A stretch of 39,759 nucleotides of DNA from Bacteroidales bacterium (lineage in GTDB: Bacteria > Bacteroidota > Bacteroidia > Bacteroidales > UBA932), in contig JAEESO010000022.1 of assembly GCA_016286385.1 (NCBI GenBank), positions 1-39,759 on the forward strand. The letters are read 5' to 3'. Both the position numbers and the translations under genes were made by a program. Below the pieces are notes generated by a model. The model saw only the letters and a program-made list of their open reading frames with translations, did no database searches and was not told where the DNA came from. Position 1 is the first letter of the stretch. Each line of letters opens with the position of its first letter. Below, in pieces: positions 15,219-23,212 of the stretch.

Positions 15219-17558
15219 TTAGAACACGTCAGGTTCTGAATTCTTGGGCTCATCGTCCTGGAAACGGGGCTTGCGGGGGCCGTCATTGCGTTTTTCGCGG
15301 CGGTCGCCGTCCCTGCGGGGACCACGGTCTCCACCTTCGCGGCGGGGTCCGCGGTTGCCGTCCTTGCGGTCGCCTTCGCGACGGGGTCCGCGCTCACGCT
15401 TTGCGGGCTCCACATAGCCTTCGGGCTTCTCCTGGAGGGCACGCATGGAAAGGCGCATCTTGCCGGTCTTGGCGTCAATCTCAAGGAGCTTCACATCTAC
15501 TTCGTCGCCAACCTTCAGGACATCCTCAACTTTGTCGGTCTTGGTCCAGGCAATCTCACTCACGTGGAGGAGGCCTTCCTTACCGGGGAGGATCTCGATG
15601 AAAGCGCCGAACTCCAGGATGCTCACCACCTTTCCGTGGTACACCTGGCCGGCCTCGGGAACTGCGCAGATGCCCTTGATGCGCTCAAGGGTTGCATCCA
15701 TAGCGGCCTTGTCGGTGCCGAAGATATCCACAACACCCTTGGTGGTGCCGTCTCCGTTGTCAACTTCGTCGATAGTGATGGTTGTGCCGAATTCCTTCTG
15801 CATACCCTGGATGGTCTCTCCGCCCTTGCCGATAACGGCGCCGATGAACTCTGCGGGGATCTCGATCTGGACCATACGGGGAACGAAGGGCTTGAAGTCC
15901 TCGCGGGGTTCGGGGATGGTCTTGAGCATTTCGCCCATGATGTGGAGGCGTCCCTGACGGGCCTGCTCCAGGGCTTTTTCAAGGACGTCATAGGACAGGC
16001 CGTCCACCTTGATGTCCATCTGGGTGGCGGTGATACCGTCCTTGGTGCCGGTCACCTTGAAGTCCATGTCGCCAAGGTGATCTTCGTCACCAAGGATGTC
16101 GGTAAGGATGGCGTAGCGGTCGTTGGGACGCTCTGCGTCAGTGATAAGACCCATTGCAACACCTGCCACGGGCTTTTTGATCTTGACGCCGGCGTCCATC
16201 AGGGCCAGGCAGCCGCCACAGACGGAAGCCATGGATGAGGAACCGTTGGATTCAAGGATATCGGAAACTACGCGTACTGCGTAAGGGAACTCGGGAGCCG
16301 TAGGGATGACGGGCTTGAGGGCACGCATGGCAAGGTTTCCGTGGCCGATCTCACGGCGTCCGGTGCTGCGCTGAGGCTTTGCCTCGCCGGTAGCGAACGG
16401 AGGGAAGTTGTAGTGAAGGACAAACTGTTGGTCGTCCTGGATAAGGACCTCGTCCATCTCCTTCATGTCCATCTTGGTGCCCAGGGTAACTGTTGCCAGG
16501 GACTGGGTTTCACCGCGGGTGAAGATGGCGCTGCCGTGAGCGCAGGGGAGGTAGTCAACCTCGCACCAGATGGGGCGAACCTCATTTGTTGCGCGGCCGT
16601 CAAGGCGCCTGCCCTCGTCAAGGACAAGGTTACGCATTGCTTCCTTCTCTACGTCATGGTAGTAGCGGTCAATCATTGCGCCCTTGAGTTCAAGGTCTTC
16701 CTCAGAGAACTGAGCCTTGAATTCATCGCGGATGGCGTTGAAGCCGTCCTCGCGCTCGTGCTTGGGCTTTGCGCTCTTTGCAAGTTCGTAGCACTTTGCG
16801 TAGCAGGCCTCGTGAACGGCGGTCTTCAGGGCCTCGTCTTCCTCGTCGTGAGGATAGTCCCTCTTGGTGCCGTCTGTTCCAAGCTCGTGCATGAGCTCTT
16901 TCTGCACGCGGCAGTGCTTCTTGATCTCTTCGTGAGCAAACTTGATGGCTTCCAGCATATCGTGCTCGGAGACCTCGTTCATCTCACCTTCAACCATCAT
17001 GATATTCTCCTCGGTGGCGGCAACCATCAGGTCAAGATCGGCCCTCTTGTTGTCCTCGAAACCGGGGTTGATGACAAACTTACCATCGATGCGGGAAACT
17101 CTCACCTCAGATACGGGACCGCCGAAGGGGAGGTCGCTGGAGGCAAGGGCTGCCGATGCTGCAAGGCCTGCGAGAGCGTCCGGCTGGATGTCTTTTTCGG
17201 CCGATATAAGCATCACGTTCACAAATACTTCCAGGTGGAAGTCACTGGGCCACAGGGGGCGGATAGGGCGGTCTATGAGACGTGCGATGAGGATCTCATA
17301 GTCGCTGGGGCGGCTTTCCCTCTTGAGGAAACCTCCGGGGAAACGGCCGGCGGCATAATACTTTTCACGGTAATCCACGGTGAGGGGCATGAAGTCTGTG
17401 CCTTCCTTTACCTCAGTTGCGCAGGTTACTGTGGCGAGCAGCATGGTGCCGCCCATTTTCACTACGGCAGAGCCTGCGGCCTGTTTGGCCAGCTTGCCGG
17501 TCTCGATCTCGATAACCCTTCCGTCGGGCAGTTCGATGGTCTTTTTGATAATGTTCAT
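15219..17558 (-). CDS. pnp: Polyribonucleotide nucleotidyltransferase (PNPase), 779 aa
   Basis: Complete and of normal size for the family. Two RNase PH domains flank an all-helical segment (~230-310). The first begins [22 protein letters not shown] and carries [28 protein letters not shown] residues; the second carries the active-site region with [11 protein letters not shown] and the Asp-rich stretch around [15 protein letters not shown]. Next come a KH domain ([20 protein letters not shown]) and an S1 domain ([20 protein letters not shown]). The last ~60 residues are a basic disordered tail built of RGPRRE/GDR-type repeats, likely for RNA contact. The enzyme degrades RNA 3' to 5' using phosphate in the degradosome. 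It follows rpsO, a gene order common to many bacteria, but a strong hairpin terminator lies between them. Confidence 0.97.
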   Translation of the reverse strand: MNIIKKTIELPDGRVIEIETGKLAKQAAGSAVVKMGGTMLLATVTCATEVKEGTDFMPLTVDYREKYYAAGRFPGGFLKRESRPSDYEILIARLIDRPIRPLWPSDFHLEVFVNVMLISAEKDIQPDALAGLAASAALASSDLPFGGPVSEVRVSRIDGKFVINPGFEDNKRADLDLMVAATEENIMMVEGEMNEVSEHDMLEAIKFAHEEIKKHCRVQKELMHELGTDGTKRDYPHDEEDEALKTAVHEACYAKCYELAKSAKPKHEREDGFNAIRDEFKAQFSEEDLELKGAMIDRYYHDVEKEAMRNLVLDEGRRLDGRATNEVRPIWCEVDYLPCAHGSAIFTRGETQSLATVTLGTKMDMKEMDEVLIQDDQQFVLHYNFPPFATGEAKPQRSTGRREIGHGNLAMRALKPVIPTAPEFPYAVRVVSDILESNGSSSMASVCGGCLALMDAGVKIKKPVAGVAMGLITDAERPNDRYAILTDILGDEDHLGDMDFKVTGTKDGITATQMDIKVDGLSYDVLEKALEQARQGRLHIMGEMLKTIPEPREDFKPFVPRMVQIEIPAEFIGAVIGKGGETIQGMQKEFGTTITIDEVDNGDGTTKGVVDIFGTDKAAMDATLERIKGICAVPEAGQVYHGKVVSILEFGAFIEILPGKEGLLHVSEIAWTKTDKVEDVLKVGDEVDVKLLEIDAKTGKMRLSMRALQEKPEGYVEPAKRERGPRREGDRKDGNRGPRREGGDRGPRRDGDRREKRNDGPRKPRFQDDEPKNSEPDVF

Positions 17559-17585
17559 TTGTTTACTACTGTTACGTCTTTATTG

Positions 17586-17640
17586 CGTCATTTGCCGGAC
17601 CTTCCGGCTATCTCGTCATCCCCGACCCGATCGGGGATCT
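17586..17640. repeat. Two tandem GTCAT hairpin repeats between rpsO and pnp
   Basis: Two adjacent units start CGTCAT and end ATCT: 17586-17613 with stem GCCGGA/TCCGGC, and 17614-17640 with stem ATCCCCGA/TCGGGGAT. The stems differ from each other but each pairs within itself, as if under selection for structure. They belong with the CGTCATTCCCGG repeats near rpiB and truB. Confidence 0.75.
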
Positions 17641-17650
17641 CTTTTTTAAG

Positions 17651-17685
17651 AAAAAAGGGGCAGGATGCCTTGCATCCGTACCCCC
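17651..17685 (-). terminator. Intrinsic terminator after rpsO
   Basis: On the minus strand GGGG and CCCC flank a GGATGC/GCATCC hairpin (3-base loop), followed by T6. It lies 20 bases past the rpsO stop. Confidence 0.85.
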
Positions 17686-17704
17686 GTTCTGTTTTCCTGT
17701 GCGC

Positions 17705-17980
17705 TTATCGGCGGAGACCAAGCTCCTTGACGATAGCCCTGTATCTCTCGATGTCAACGTTCTGAAGATAGTTCAGAAGCTGGCGGCGCTTGCTGACCAG
17801 GCGAAGAAGAGAGCGGCGTGTTACAACGTCCTTCTTGTTCTTCTTCACGTGCTCTGTAAGGTGAGCGATACGGTAGGAAAATAAAGCAACCTGACTCTCT
17901 GGTGAGCCGGTGTCCTTATTGGACTTCCCGTACTTCGCGAAAATCTCTTGCTTTTTCTCAGGCTGTAAATATTCTGCCAT
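17705..17980 (-). CDS. rpsO: 30S ribosomal protein S15, 91 aa
   Basis: Length and sequence are standard for S15. The four-helix protein carries the conserved 16S-contact segments [27 protein letters not shown] and [18 protein letters not shown]. It binds the central domain of 16S rRNA early in 30S assembly. It has its own promoter (18041-18072) and a leader of about 55 bases containing a GC hairpin, a possible site for S15 autoregulation. Confidence 0.98.
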   Translation of the reverse strand: MAEYLQPEKKQEIFAKYGKSNKDTGSPESQVALFSYRIAHLTEHVKKNKKDVVTRRSLLRLVSKRRQLLNYLQNVDIERYRAIVKELGLRR

Positions 17981-18014
17981 GATGCAATGAGTTTTGTTTG
18001 GTTATTGTGTCTCT

Positions 18015-18029
18015 GCGGGACCGCCCCGC
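18015..18029 (-). promoter_or_regulatory. GC hairpin in the rpsO leader
   Basis: GCGGG and CCCGC pair around a 5-base loop in the rpsO 5' leader, preceded by T6 on the minus strand. S15 represses its own translation through leader structures in several bacteria, so an S15-binding element is possible; the structure here does not identify one. Confidence 0.35.
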
Positions 18030-18040
18030 AAAAAAGCCTG

Positions 18041-18072
18041 CAAATGTACGGAATTATTTCCGTAATACCAAA
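18041..18072 (-). promoter_or_regulatory. Promoter of rpsO
   Basis: TTTG (18072-18069), a 20-base spacer and TACATTTG (18048-18041) on the minus strand make a textbook Bacteroidetes promoter. Confidence 0.8.
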
Positions 18073-18090
18073 TCTTTTCAGTTGTCTTAT

Positions 18091-18129
18091 GAAAAAAGTA
18101 AAGCCTTGCAACGGGGTTATTGCAAGGCT
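18091..18129 (-). terminator. Intrinsic terminator of the second lipoprotein operon
   Basis: AGCCTTGCAA/TTGCAAGGCT forms a perfect 10-bp stem with an 8-base loop, then TTACTTTTTT on the minus strand. It lies about 25 bases beyond the stop of the 297-residue lipoprotein gene. Confidence 0.85.
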
Positions 18130-18153
18130 GATACTTTTATACAGGGTCAGAGA

Positions 18154-19047
18154 TTACTCGAGTGCAAGTGTGGGAGTGAAGTTGGTCTGGGAGAGATGGT
18201 AAACCTGTCCGTTGTAAAGATACTTATCGGCTCCGCGGCCAATGTTATATGTGCACTGATTGCTTGAGTCGTCTTTTACAGTAAGAGTGAAGGTCTCGTT
18301 TGCGACGTTATCCGACATGGCGGCGATATAGACATCGTTTTGAAGGGCGCCGTCAGTCAGGTCCACCCACTTAAGCACGATATTGCCCTCATTGTGACTG
18401 GTGGAAGAAAGGGTCTTGGAAACCAACTTTTGATTATGAAGTACTGTGGATCCATCTGCAGCAAGCGTAAGGGATACGGTCAAGTCTCCGCTGGAACCAC
18501 TCACGAGGGTTGTATTCTTAGGGATATGAAGGTAGTACACCATACTGGTAAGAGGACTGGTCATGGTAAAGGCGTCGTCTTTGTAATAGCCGTATCCCCA
18601 CATAATATCATATCCTCCCAGATAGCCATAATCGATTACACCATAGTACTGCTCGGAAATATCCACCTTCCACCAGGACGATGACCATTCCTGGCTAGTA
18701 TAAGGATAAAGGAAATGGATATCATACTGAGTACCGGTTATTTCACTGTTGGAACATGCAAATGTTCCGGTTGTGCTTCCGGCACCGTCTATTAGGGTAA
18801 AGCGCTCTTTCTTGGGGACGCCGGCAACAGAATAAATAACGGAAATCTCGTCGCCGGCTTTCCATACGCGGTGATATACACCAGCGTCCACTGAAAGTGT
18901 AGTCTTGGTGCTCACATCTTCAATGGAGAGAGTGAGTGTCATAGGATGGGCCTGCTGTTTGCTTTGGGGAGCTTTATCCGTCTTGTTGCAGGAAACCATA
19001 AGGGCTGCGCAGGCAATTATGCCGATGATTATAATTGACTTTTTCAT
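18154..19047 (-). CDS. Fimbrillin-like lipoprotein, 297 aa
   Basis: Signal peptide with lipobox (CAALMVSC), then a short linker and an N-terminal beta domain with the fimbrillin-type pattern STKTTLSVDAGVYHRVWKAGDEISVIY (Thr-Lys-Thr, Trp-Lys-x-Gly-Asp). The rest is beta-rich and Ser/Thr/Tyr-rich. The C-terminal stretch LYNGQVYHLSQTNFTPTLA is typical of the final strand region of Mfa-like proteins. It ends the operon with the 299-residue lipoprotein and the 46-residue peptide. A surface or pilus-related role is inferred from the pattern. No GGCCGAT motif occurs in this gene or the next, unlike most of the window. Confidence 0.75.
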   Translation of the reverse strand: MKKSIIIIGIIACAALMVSCNKTDKAPQSKQQAHPMTLTLSIEDVSTKTTLSVDAGVYHRVWKAGDEISVIYSVAGVPKKERFTLIDGAGSTTGTFACSNSEITGTQYDIHFLYPYTSQEWSSSWWKVDISEQYYGVIDYGYLGGYDIMWGYGYYKDDAFTMTSPLTSMVYYLHIPKNTTLVSGSSGDLTVSLTLAADGSTVLHNQKLVSKTLSSTSHNEGNIVLKWVDLTDGALQNDVYIAAMSDNVANETFTLTVKDDSSNQCTYNIGRGADKYLYNGQVYHLSQTNFTPTLALE

Positions 19048-19065
19048 ATTCTTCGTCTTAACCGG

Positions 19066-19965
19066 TTAAAAAACTTCGTCAGTAAGGGTTCCGGGCAGGG
19101 TAAGTCCTACAGGCAGAAGCTTGGACCAGCCGTTTGTGGGATTGTCGAGGTCATTGGGTCCTGCGAACTTCACTGCAGTTCTATTGTCAAGAGTCTTTGA
19201 AGAGAAGGTCTTCTGATAAGTGTTGACACCGTTGGAAAGATTTAATTTCCAGTTCCTGGCACCCCTGGCCCAATAATTGACAAATACAAAGGTCTGAAAA
19301 TCGCCGCCATAAGAGCTGAAATAATGTTTGCCTCCCCATCCTGAACTGACAGAACTGCCGTTCCAGCCGTAGCTGTTCCCTTGAACACCGATGTGAGACA
19401 GGAGCATCGAACCGCCATCAGCTTCTTGGATGTACCAACCGCTTCCGGTCAGGCCTGTAATAGATATTTGGGCTACAATGATTTCATTATCCAGAGAAAG
19501 ATTCAGAGTAGCTTTCAGTTTGTTTTCATCAACCGTATAATCGATTTTTTCTGCCAATAAGAATAGGCTGGTTCCATCTGCCGAGCCGTCGAACTTGACA
19601 TTGCCTCCATATGTGATGGTTGGAGTTTCCGATGAATACACGGCAAATAGTTTTCCGGACGTGCCAAGGGCAGCCTCCACGTTTGCGCCGGGAGCGTAAG
19701 CCCAACTGCTTCCGTTATAGGTCATTATGAGTAGATCGTCAGCCGAGGCAGGCGTTGAATTAAAGAAGACATATACTTTGTCTCCATTTTCCCAGGCGGA
19801 CTTCACGGCCTTTGTGCGGCTGTCGAAACCGTCGCGGTTTACGGTAATGTCGAACTTAATGTTAGAGGTCTGGATTTCTTCCTCAACCTGGGGCTCCGAG
19901 AGTTTATTGCAAGATACTACGGAGCAGGCAGCTACAACTGCAAGAGCATAAAATAATTTTCTCAT
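19066..19965 (-). CDS. Fimbrillin-like lipoprotein, 299 aa
   Basis: Signal peptide and lipobox (VVAACSVVSC) followed by IKFDITVNRDGFDSRTKAV and SAWENGDKVYVFF, the N-terminal signature of fimbrillin-like proteins. The middle strands alternate hydrophobic and polar residues; Trp/Gly-rich loops (NSYGWNGSS, SSGWGGKHYFSSYGG) suggest surface exposure. An in-frame ATG at 19980 exists, but 19965 fits better: GGAGGA lies nine bases ahead of it and the signal peptide starts there. The peptide gene ends 17 bases upstream. It is probably cotranscribed with the peptide and the 297-residue lipoprotein. Whether it forms a filament cannot be judged. Confidence 0.75.
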   Translation of the reverse strand: MRKLFYALAVVAACSVVSCNKLSEPQVEEEIQTSNIKFDITVNRDGFDSRTKAVKSAWENGDKVYVFFNSTPASADDLLIMTYNGSSWAYAPGANVEAALGTSGKLFAVYSSETPTITYGGNVKFDGSADGTSLFLLAEKIDYTVDENKLKATLNLSLDNEIIVAQISITGLTGSGWYIQEADGGSMLLSHIGVQGNSYGWNGSSVSSGWGGKHYFSSYGGDFQTFVFVNYWARGARNWKLNLSNGVNTYQKTFSSKTLDNRTAVKFAGPNDLDNPTNGWSKLLPVGLTLPGTLTDEVF

Positions 19966-19982
19966 TTTTCTGTCCTCCATAA

Positions 19983-20123
19983 TTAAGCGTCCCAGTCTAC
20001 TTCTGGTTCGAATCCTTCAAATAATACCGGGTCTGCAGAGCCGGGAAGAAGGCAGCATGAGCAATCCCCACTCAACATTACCATCTCGCACTCAGGCGAA
20101 ACATAGTTTAGTTTTTTTGTCAT
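19983..20123 (-). CDS. Short Cys-rich acidic peptide leading the second lipoprotein operon, 46 aa
   Basis: The frame starts MTKKLNYVSPECEMVMLSGD, continues with CSCCLLPGSADP, and ends in an acidic aromatic tail (FEGFEPEVDWDA). No signal peptide or membrane helix is visible. It matches the 52-residue peptide at 6259-6417 in design: basic start, Tyr-x-x-Pro, short hydrophobic strand, Cys, acidic end, and position directly before a fimbrillin-like lipoprotein gene. The ATG at 20123 gives a complete frame with the stop 17 bases before the lipoprotein start. Four cysteines in 46 residues is striking. It may be a maturation or export partner, a metal binder or a leader-type regulator; none is shown. 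Confidence 0.6.
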   Translation of the reverse strand: MTKKLNYVSPECEMVMLSGDCSCCLLPGSADPVLFEGFEPEVDWDA

Positions 20124-20191
20124 AGGAATATGGATTAATATTACATGTTTTTCTCAAAACGCAAAGTTCGGGATCTTTATCCTTCACGCCA

Positions 20192-20209
20192 ATACATAAA
20201 TTTATGTAT
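20192..20209. promoter_or_regulatory. Perfect 18-bp palindrome between divergent genes (candidate operator)
   Basis: ATACATAAATTTATGTAT is a perfect inverted repeat. It lies at the -33 region of the kinase promoter (-7 box 20232-20239) and upstream of the divergent peptide operon, so a bound dimer could control both directions. Confidence 0.55.
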
Positions 20210-20231
20210 GCGGTAAATACGAATAAAGGTT

Positions 20232-20239
20232 TATCTTTG
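20232..20239 (+). promoter_or_regulatory. -7 box of the histidine kinase gene
   Basis: TATCTTTG ends five bases before the ATG at 20245, giving a leaderless or near-leaderless transcript. The -33 position falls at the edge of the palindrome. Confidence 0.55.
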
Positions 20240-20244
20240 TAAAG

Positions 20245-22050
20245 ATGAAAAGATACGTGGCTCTCATTGCCTTTTTTATGGCGTTGTCCTCCGCGCTGGT
20301 GGCGCAGGAGACGGCAGACTTGTATTCTATTGCGGAGGAGCAGTACTTTAATGGCCAGTACGGCGCTGCAATACGCACTGCGCTCGAAGGGTTGCAGCAA
20401 GCCCCGGCAAAGGACTCGGAAGAATCGGCAGTGGAACTCTACTCCATCCTTGGCGCATCTTATTCCAGGATGGGGGCGTTTGACAAGGCGGCCGATTATT
20501 TCTTCCGTTGTTATGAATATGACAGGAAAGAGGGCAATCCAGAGGGTATGACATCGTCCCTGATAAACCTTGCATCGATGTACGTTTACGCCGGGAAACC
20601 AGAGCTGGCAGAAAAGGAAGCTCTTGAAGCTATCGACAACGAAAAACCTCTAGGAAGGCCTTATAAGCTGGCAATGGCCTACGGAAAAGCCTGTGACGTA
20701 TACCATGCCCTGAAACAGGAAGAGAAAGCCCTGGAGTATGCCAACCTTGCCGTATCAACGGCCAGGGAAACGGAAGACGCCGGAGCGGAAGCCATCCGCA
20801 GGAGCCAGAGGGCATATCCTCTTCTGGCAATGAACAGGTATAAGGAGGCGGAGGCCGATTTATCTTTTTCGGAGAAGATTTTCAGCCAGAACGGCAATCG
20901 GCAGTCACTGGCAATAGTGTACTTCCAGCTTGCCGGATTATATGAAAAGACCGGCCGGAATGCATCGGCCACTTCATATTATAGAAAGGCCTTGGAACTT
21001 TCCAGGGAACTGCCGGACAAGCCGCTGGAGCAGAAGATATGCAACTCTTTCTCGGCACATATTAAAAAATCGGCCCCGGATGAGGCATATGAGCTATTAA
21101 GCCGATCGGCCCAATTGCAGGAGGAGATATCAAAGAGCGAGAGCGACAACGCCCTTGAACTTTTCAATATCGAGTATGAGACCGCCAAGAAGGAAGAGCA
21201 GATTGCAGCACAGGAGAGGGCTCTGCACGCCGAAAAACAGCGGACGTTCGTTCTGATAGTATTACTGTTGGTATTGATTGTTGCGGCAATTATTACGGCA
21301 ATCACTGCGTATGAATCCAAGAAAGACAAGGAAAAACTCCGGCAGAGCAACGCACAGAAGGATTTTCTTTTCAAGGTAATATCGCACGATATAATGTCGC
21401 CGGCAATAGCTATGCTCAGAGGTATTCAAATGCTTCGGAGCCATTCAGGTGACGGCATTCTTGAAAGAGACTCGGAGGTCCTGGTCCAGCTGGAAAGGCA
21501 GGCGGAATCGGAAGTGGAACTTATTGACAACGTAATGCGCTGGGCCCGTAACAAGGAAGATTCTTCTTCCCGTGACAAGGCCCGTTTCGATATAGTGAGT
21601 ATGTCCCGTGAGGCCATGGAACAGTATAGGGGAGGCGCTTCTCAGAAGGGGATTAGTCTTGAACTTGTGAGTCCGGACAGCATCATTGTGTTTTCCGGCA
21701 GGAACAATTTGCTTATAGCCCTTCGGAACCTCTTGTCAAATGCCATAAAGTTCTCTCATAAGGGAGGGCGGGTGACGGTAACCATACAAGAAAAGGCCGA
21801 TGAAATTGATTTGAGAGTGGAGGATTGCGGTATAGGTATTCCTGTCGATAAATTGGACAGTATCTATAACTCGGAGTCGTCTTTCAGGCGTCCGGGTACA
21901 GTCGGGGAACCAAGCCATGGATTGGGGCTTGCGGTGAGCCGGGACCTTGTGGCGGCAATAGGCGGACGTTTGGATGTGAGAAGCGTTGAGGGCAAGGGCA
22001 GCATTTTTACAATTCATATACCTGCGGGAGGGGGTGAAGGAAATGGGTGA
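20245..22050 (+). CDS. TPR-containing membrane sensor histidine kinase, 601 aa
   Basis: Signal peptide (FMALSSALVAQ), then ~290 residues of TPR repeats (GAFDKAADYFFRCYEYDRKEG, KALEYANLAVSTARETED, ATSYYRKALELSREL), predicted periplasmic. A transmembrane helix at ~333-356 (FVLIVLLLVLIVAAIITAIT) leads to a HisKA domain with the phospho-acceptor in VISHDIMSP (His ~381). The ATPase domain shows an N box (LRNLLSNAIKFS, ~492), a G1 box (EDCGIGIP, ~526) and a G2 box (SHGLGLAVS, ~557). It should autophosphorylate and pass the phosphate to the response regulator that overlaps its 3' end by eight bases. The stimulus is unknown. The divergent peptide and fimbrillin-like lipoprotein operon is the likely target. 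Confidence 0.92.
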   Translation: MKRYVALIAFFMALSSALVAQETADLYSIAEEQYFNGQYGAAIRTALEGLQQAPAKDSEESAVELYSILGASYSRMGAFDKAADYFFRCYEYDRKEGNPEGMTSSLINLASMYVYAGKPELAEKEALEAIDNEKPLGRPYKLAMAYGKACDVYHALKQEEKALEYANLAVSTARETEDAGAEAIRRSQRAYPLLAMNRYKEAEADLSFSEKIFSQNGNRQSLAIVYFQLAGLYEKTGRNASATSYYRKALELSRELPDKPLEQKICNSFSAHIKKSAPDEAYELLSRSAQLQEEISKSESDNALELFNIEYETAKKEEQIAAQERALHAEKQRTFVLIVLLLVLIVAAIITAITAYESKKDKEKLRQSNAQKDFLFKVISHDIMSPAIAMLRGIQMLRSHSGDGILERDSEVLVQLERQAESEVELIDNVMRWARNKEDSSSRDKARFDIVSMSREAMEQYRGGASQKGISLELVSPDSIIVFSGRNNLLIALRNLLSNAIKFSHKGGRVTVTIQEKADEIDLRVEDCGIGIPVDKLDSIYNSESSFRRPGTVGEPSHGLGLAVSRDLVAAIGGRLDVRSVEGKGSIFTIHIPAGGGEGNG

Positions 22051-22678
22051 TGATGTGAGGCTTATGTTGGTGGATGACCATCCGCTCATGCTGATGGGTA
22101 TTGCATCTATGCTCTCTGGTAAGGGAATAGAGATTGTGGGAACAGCCAGTAACGGTAGCGAGGCTTTGGAAATGGTGCCCCAGTTGAAGCCGGACGTGAT
22201 GATGCTGGATATAATGATGCCGGTTATGGATGGCATAGAACTGGCCAGAAGGATGAGGGCGCTGTATCCTGACGTGGCGCTGCTGGTCTTATCCAGCGAT
22301 TCGTCATTGGCCTCGTTGGAAGTGCTCCTTAATATCGGCATAGACGGTTTTCTTTCAAAGACCAGCGATGCCCCCGTTATGCTTGATGCCGTCATGAGCG
22401 TAGCCGCCGGTTATGAGTATTATGGCACCGACATTGCGCGTCTAATTGAGCGGATAAGCCTTGCCAAGAAGGCTTCGGATAGCATCTTCACGCCACGGGA
22501 ACTAGATGTGATACGTTTCAGCTGCCAGGGGCTTCAATACAAGGAAATAGCCGAGCGACTGGGAATCCGATACCTCACGGTTGTTACTATCAAAAACAAC
22601 ATTTTCAGGAAGCTGGGTATAAACAATACAGTCGAACTGGTCGTTTATGCTATCAAGAATGAGTTGATAACCTTATAA
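22043..22678 (+). CDS. NarL/LuxR-family response regulator, 211 aa
   Basis: Receiver domain at 1-120: acidic pocket VDDHP, phospho-acceptor Asp in MMLDIMMPVMDG (~residue 56), conserved Ser in VLSSDSS and Lys in LSKTSDAP. LuxR-type helix-turn-helix at ~149-205: FTPRELDVIRFSCQGLQYKEIAE, then RYLTVVTIKNNIFRKLGI. The start at 22043 overlaps the kinase stop by eight bases and has a GGGGGTGAAGG site ahead, so the pair is translationally coupled. It is the output half of the two-component system and may bind the palindrome upstream of the kinase. Confidence 0.93.
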   Translation: MGDDVRLMLVDDHPLMLMGIASMLSGKGIEIVGTASNGSEALEMVPQLKPDVMMLDIMMPVMDGIELARRMRALYPDVALLVLSSDSSLASLEVLLNIGIDGFLSKTSDAPVMLDAVMSVAAGYEYYGTDIARLIERISLAKKASDSIFTPRELDVIRFSCQGLQYKEIAERLGIRYLTVVTIKNNIFRKLGINNTVELVVYAIKNELITL

Positions 22679-22714
22679 CAAATAATTTCCGGCCTTTATC
22701 CATTCCCGTCTTCC

Positions 22715-22741
22715 CGTCATTCCCGGCTTGACCGGGAATCT
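22715..22741 (+). repeat. CGTCATTCCCGG hairpin repeat in the rpiB promoter
   Basis: A 27-base unit with stem ATTCCCGG/CCGGGAAT and a CTTGA loop. It is identical to 23241-23267. The TTG in its loop (22728-22730) is placed 20 bases before the rpiB -7 box, so the repeat appears to supply the -33 element. Confidence 0.8.
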
Positions 22742-22758
22742 ATTTTTGACTATCTTTG
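22728..22758 (+). promoter_or_regulatory. Promoter of rpiB-truB
   Basis: TTG (22728-22730), a 20-base spacer and TATCTTTG (22751-22758), followed by a leader of about 20 bases to the ATG at 22781. The -33 lies within a palindromic repeat. Confidence 0.7.
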
Positions 22759-22780
22759 CATACCTAAAAACCTTATTTAT

Positions 22781-23212
22781 ATGAAAATCGGCATTTGCAA
22801 TGACCACGCAGGCGTGGAGTACAAGTTCAAACTGGTGAAGATGCTGCAAAAGCGCGGCATCGAGGTTGTGAATTTCGGCACGGACACCGAGGCTAGCGTA
22901 GACTACCCGGATTATGCCCACAGGCTGGCCCAGGCCGTAGAGGGCGGGGAAGTGGACCTTGGGATAGCGCTCTGCGGCACCGGCAACGGAATGGCCATCA
23001 CCCTCAACAAGCACCAGGGAATCCGCGCAGGTCTTGCGTGGGGCACTGCCATCGGCCATCTTGTGGCTCAGCATAACAACGCCAACGTCCTTGTGCTGCC
23101 GGCCCGGTTCATCAGTTACCGCATGGCATCGGCCATAGTGCGTGAATGGCTTGACACCCCCTTCGAGGGCGGCCGCCATCAGAAACGCATAGACAAAATG
23201 CCCTGCAGATGA
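22781..23212 (+). CDS. rpiB: Ribose-5-phosphate isomerase B (RpiB/LacAB family), 143 aa
   Basis: Typical length and motifs: N-terminal MKIGICNDHAGVEYK (substrate-binding Asp-His), catalytic Cys in ALCGTGNGM (~residue 65) and phosphate-binding NKHQGIRAGL. It interconverts ribose 5-phosphate and ribulose 5-phosphate in the cytoplasm (pentose phosphate pathway). An isomerase of a related sugar phosphate cannot be excluded, because LacA/LacB share the fold. The stop codon overlaps the truB start (ATGA), so the two genes are coupled. Its promoter carries a palindromic repeat. Confidence 0.92.
   Translation: MKIGICNDHAGVEYKFKLVKMLQKRGIEVVNFGTDTEASVDYPDYAHRLAQAVEGGEVDLGIALCGTGNGMAITLNKHQGIRAGLAWGTAIGHLVAQHNNANVLVLPARFISYRMASAIVREWLDTPFEGGRHQKRIDKMPCR

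Noticed and set aside
16341..17765. 474-codon open frame on the plus strand opposite pnp and rpsO
   Set aside because: Shadow frame: it runs antisense through the highly conserved pnp reading frame and shows no domain or start signal.
17987..18267. Small plus-strand frames in the rpsO leader region
   Set aside because: They run against the rpsO promoter and the lipoprotein terminator, and contain no family features.
20092..20400. 102-codon minus-strand frame across the module B intergenic region
   Set aside because: It overlaps the histidine kinase start and the palindrome and would use a different frame from the better supported 46-residue peptide.
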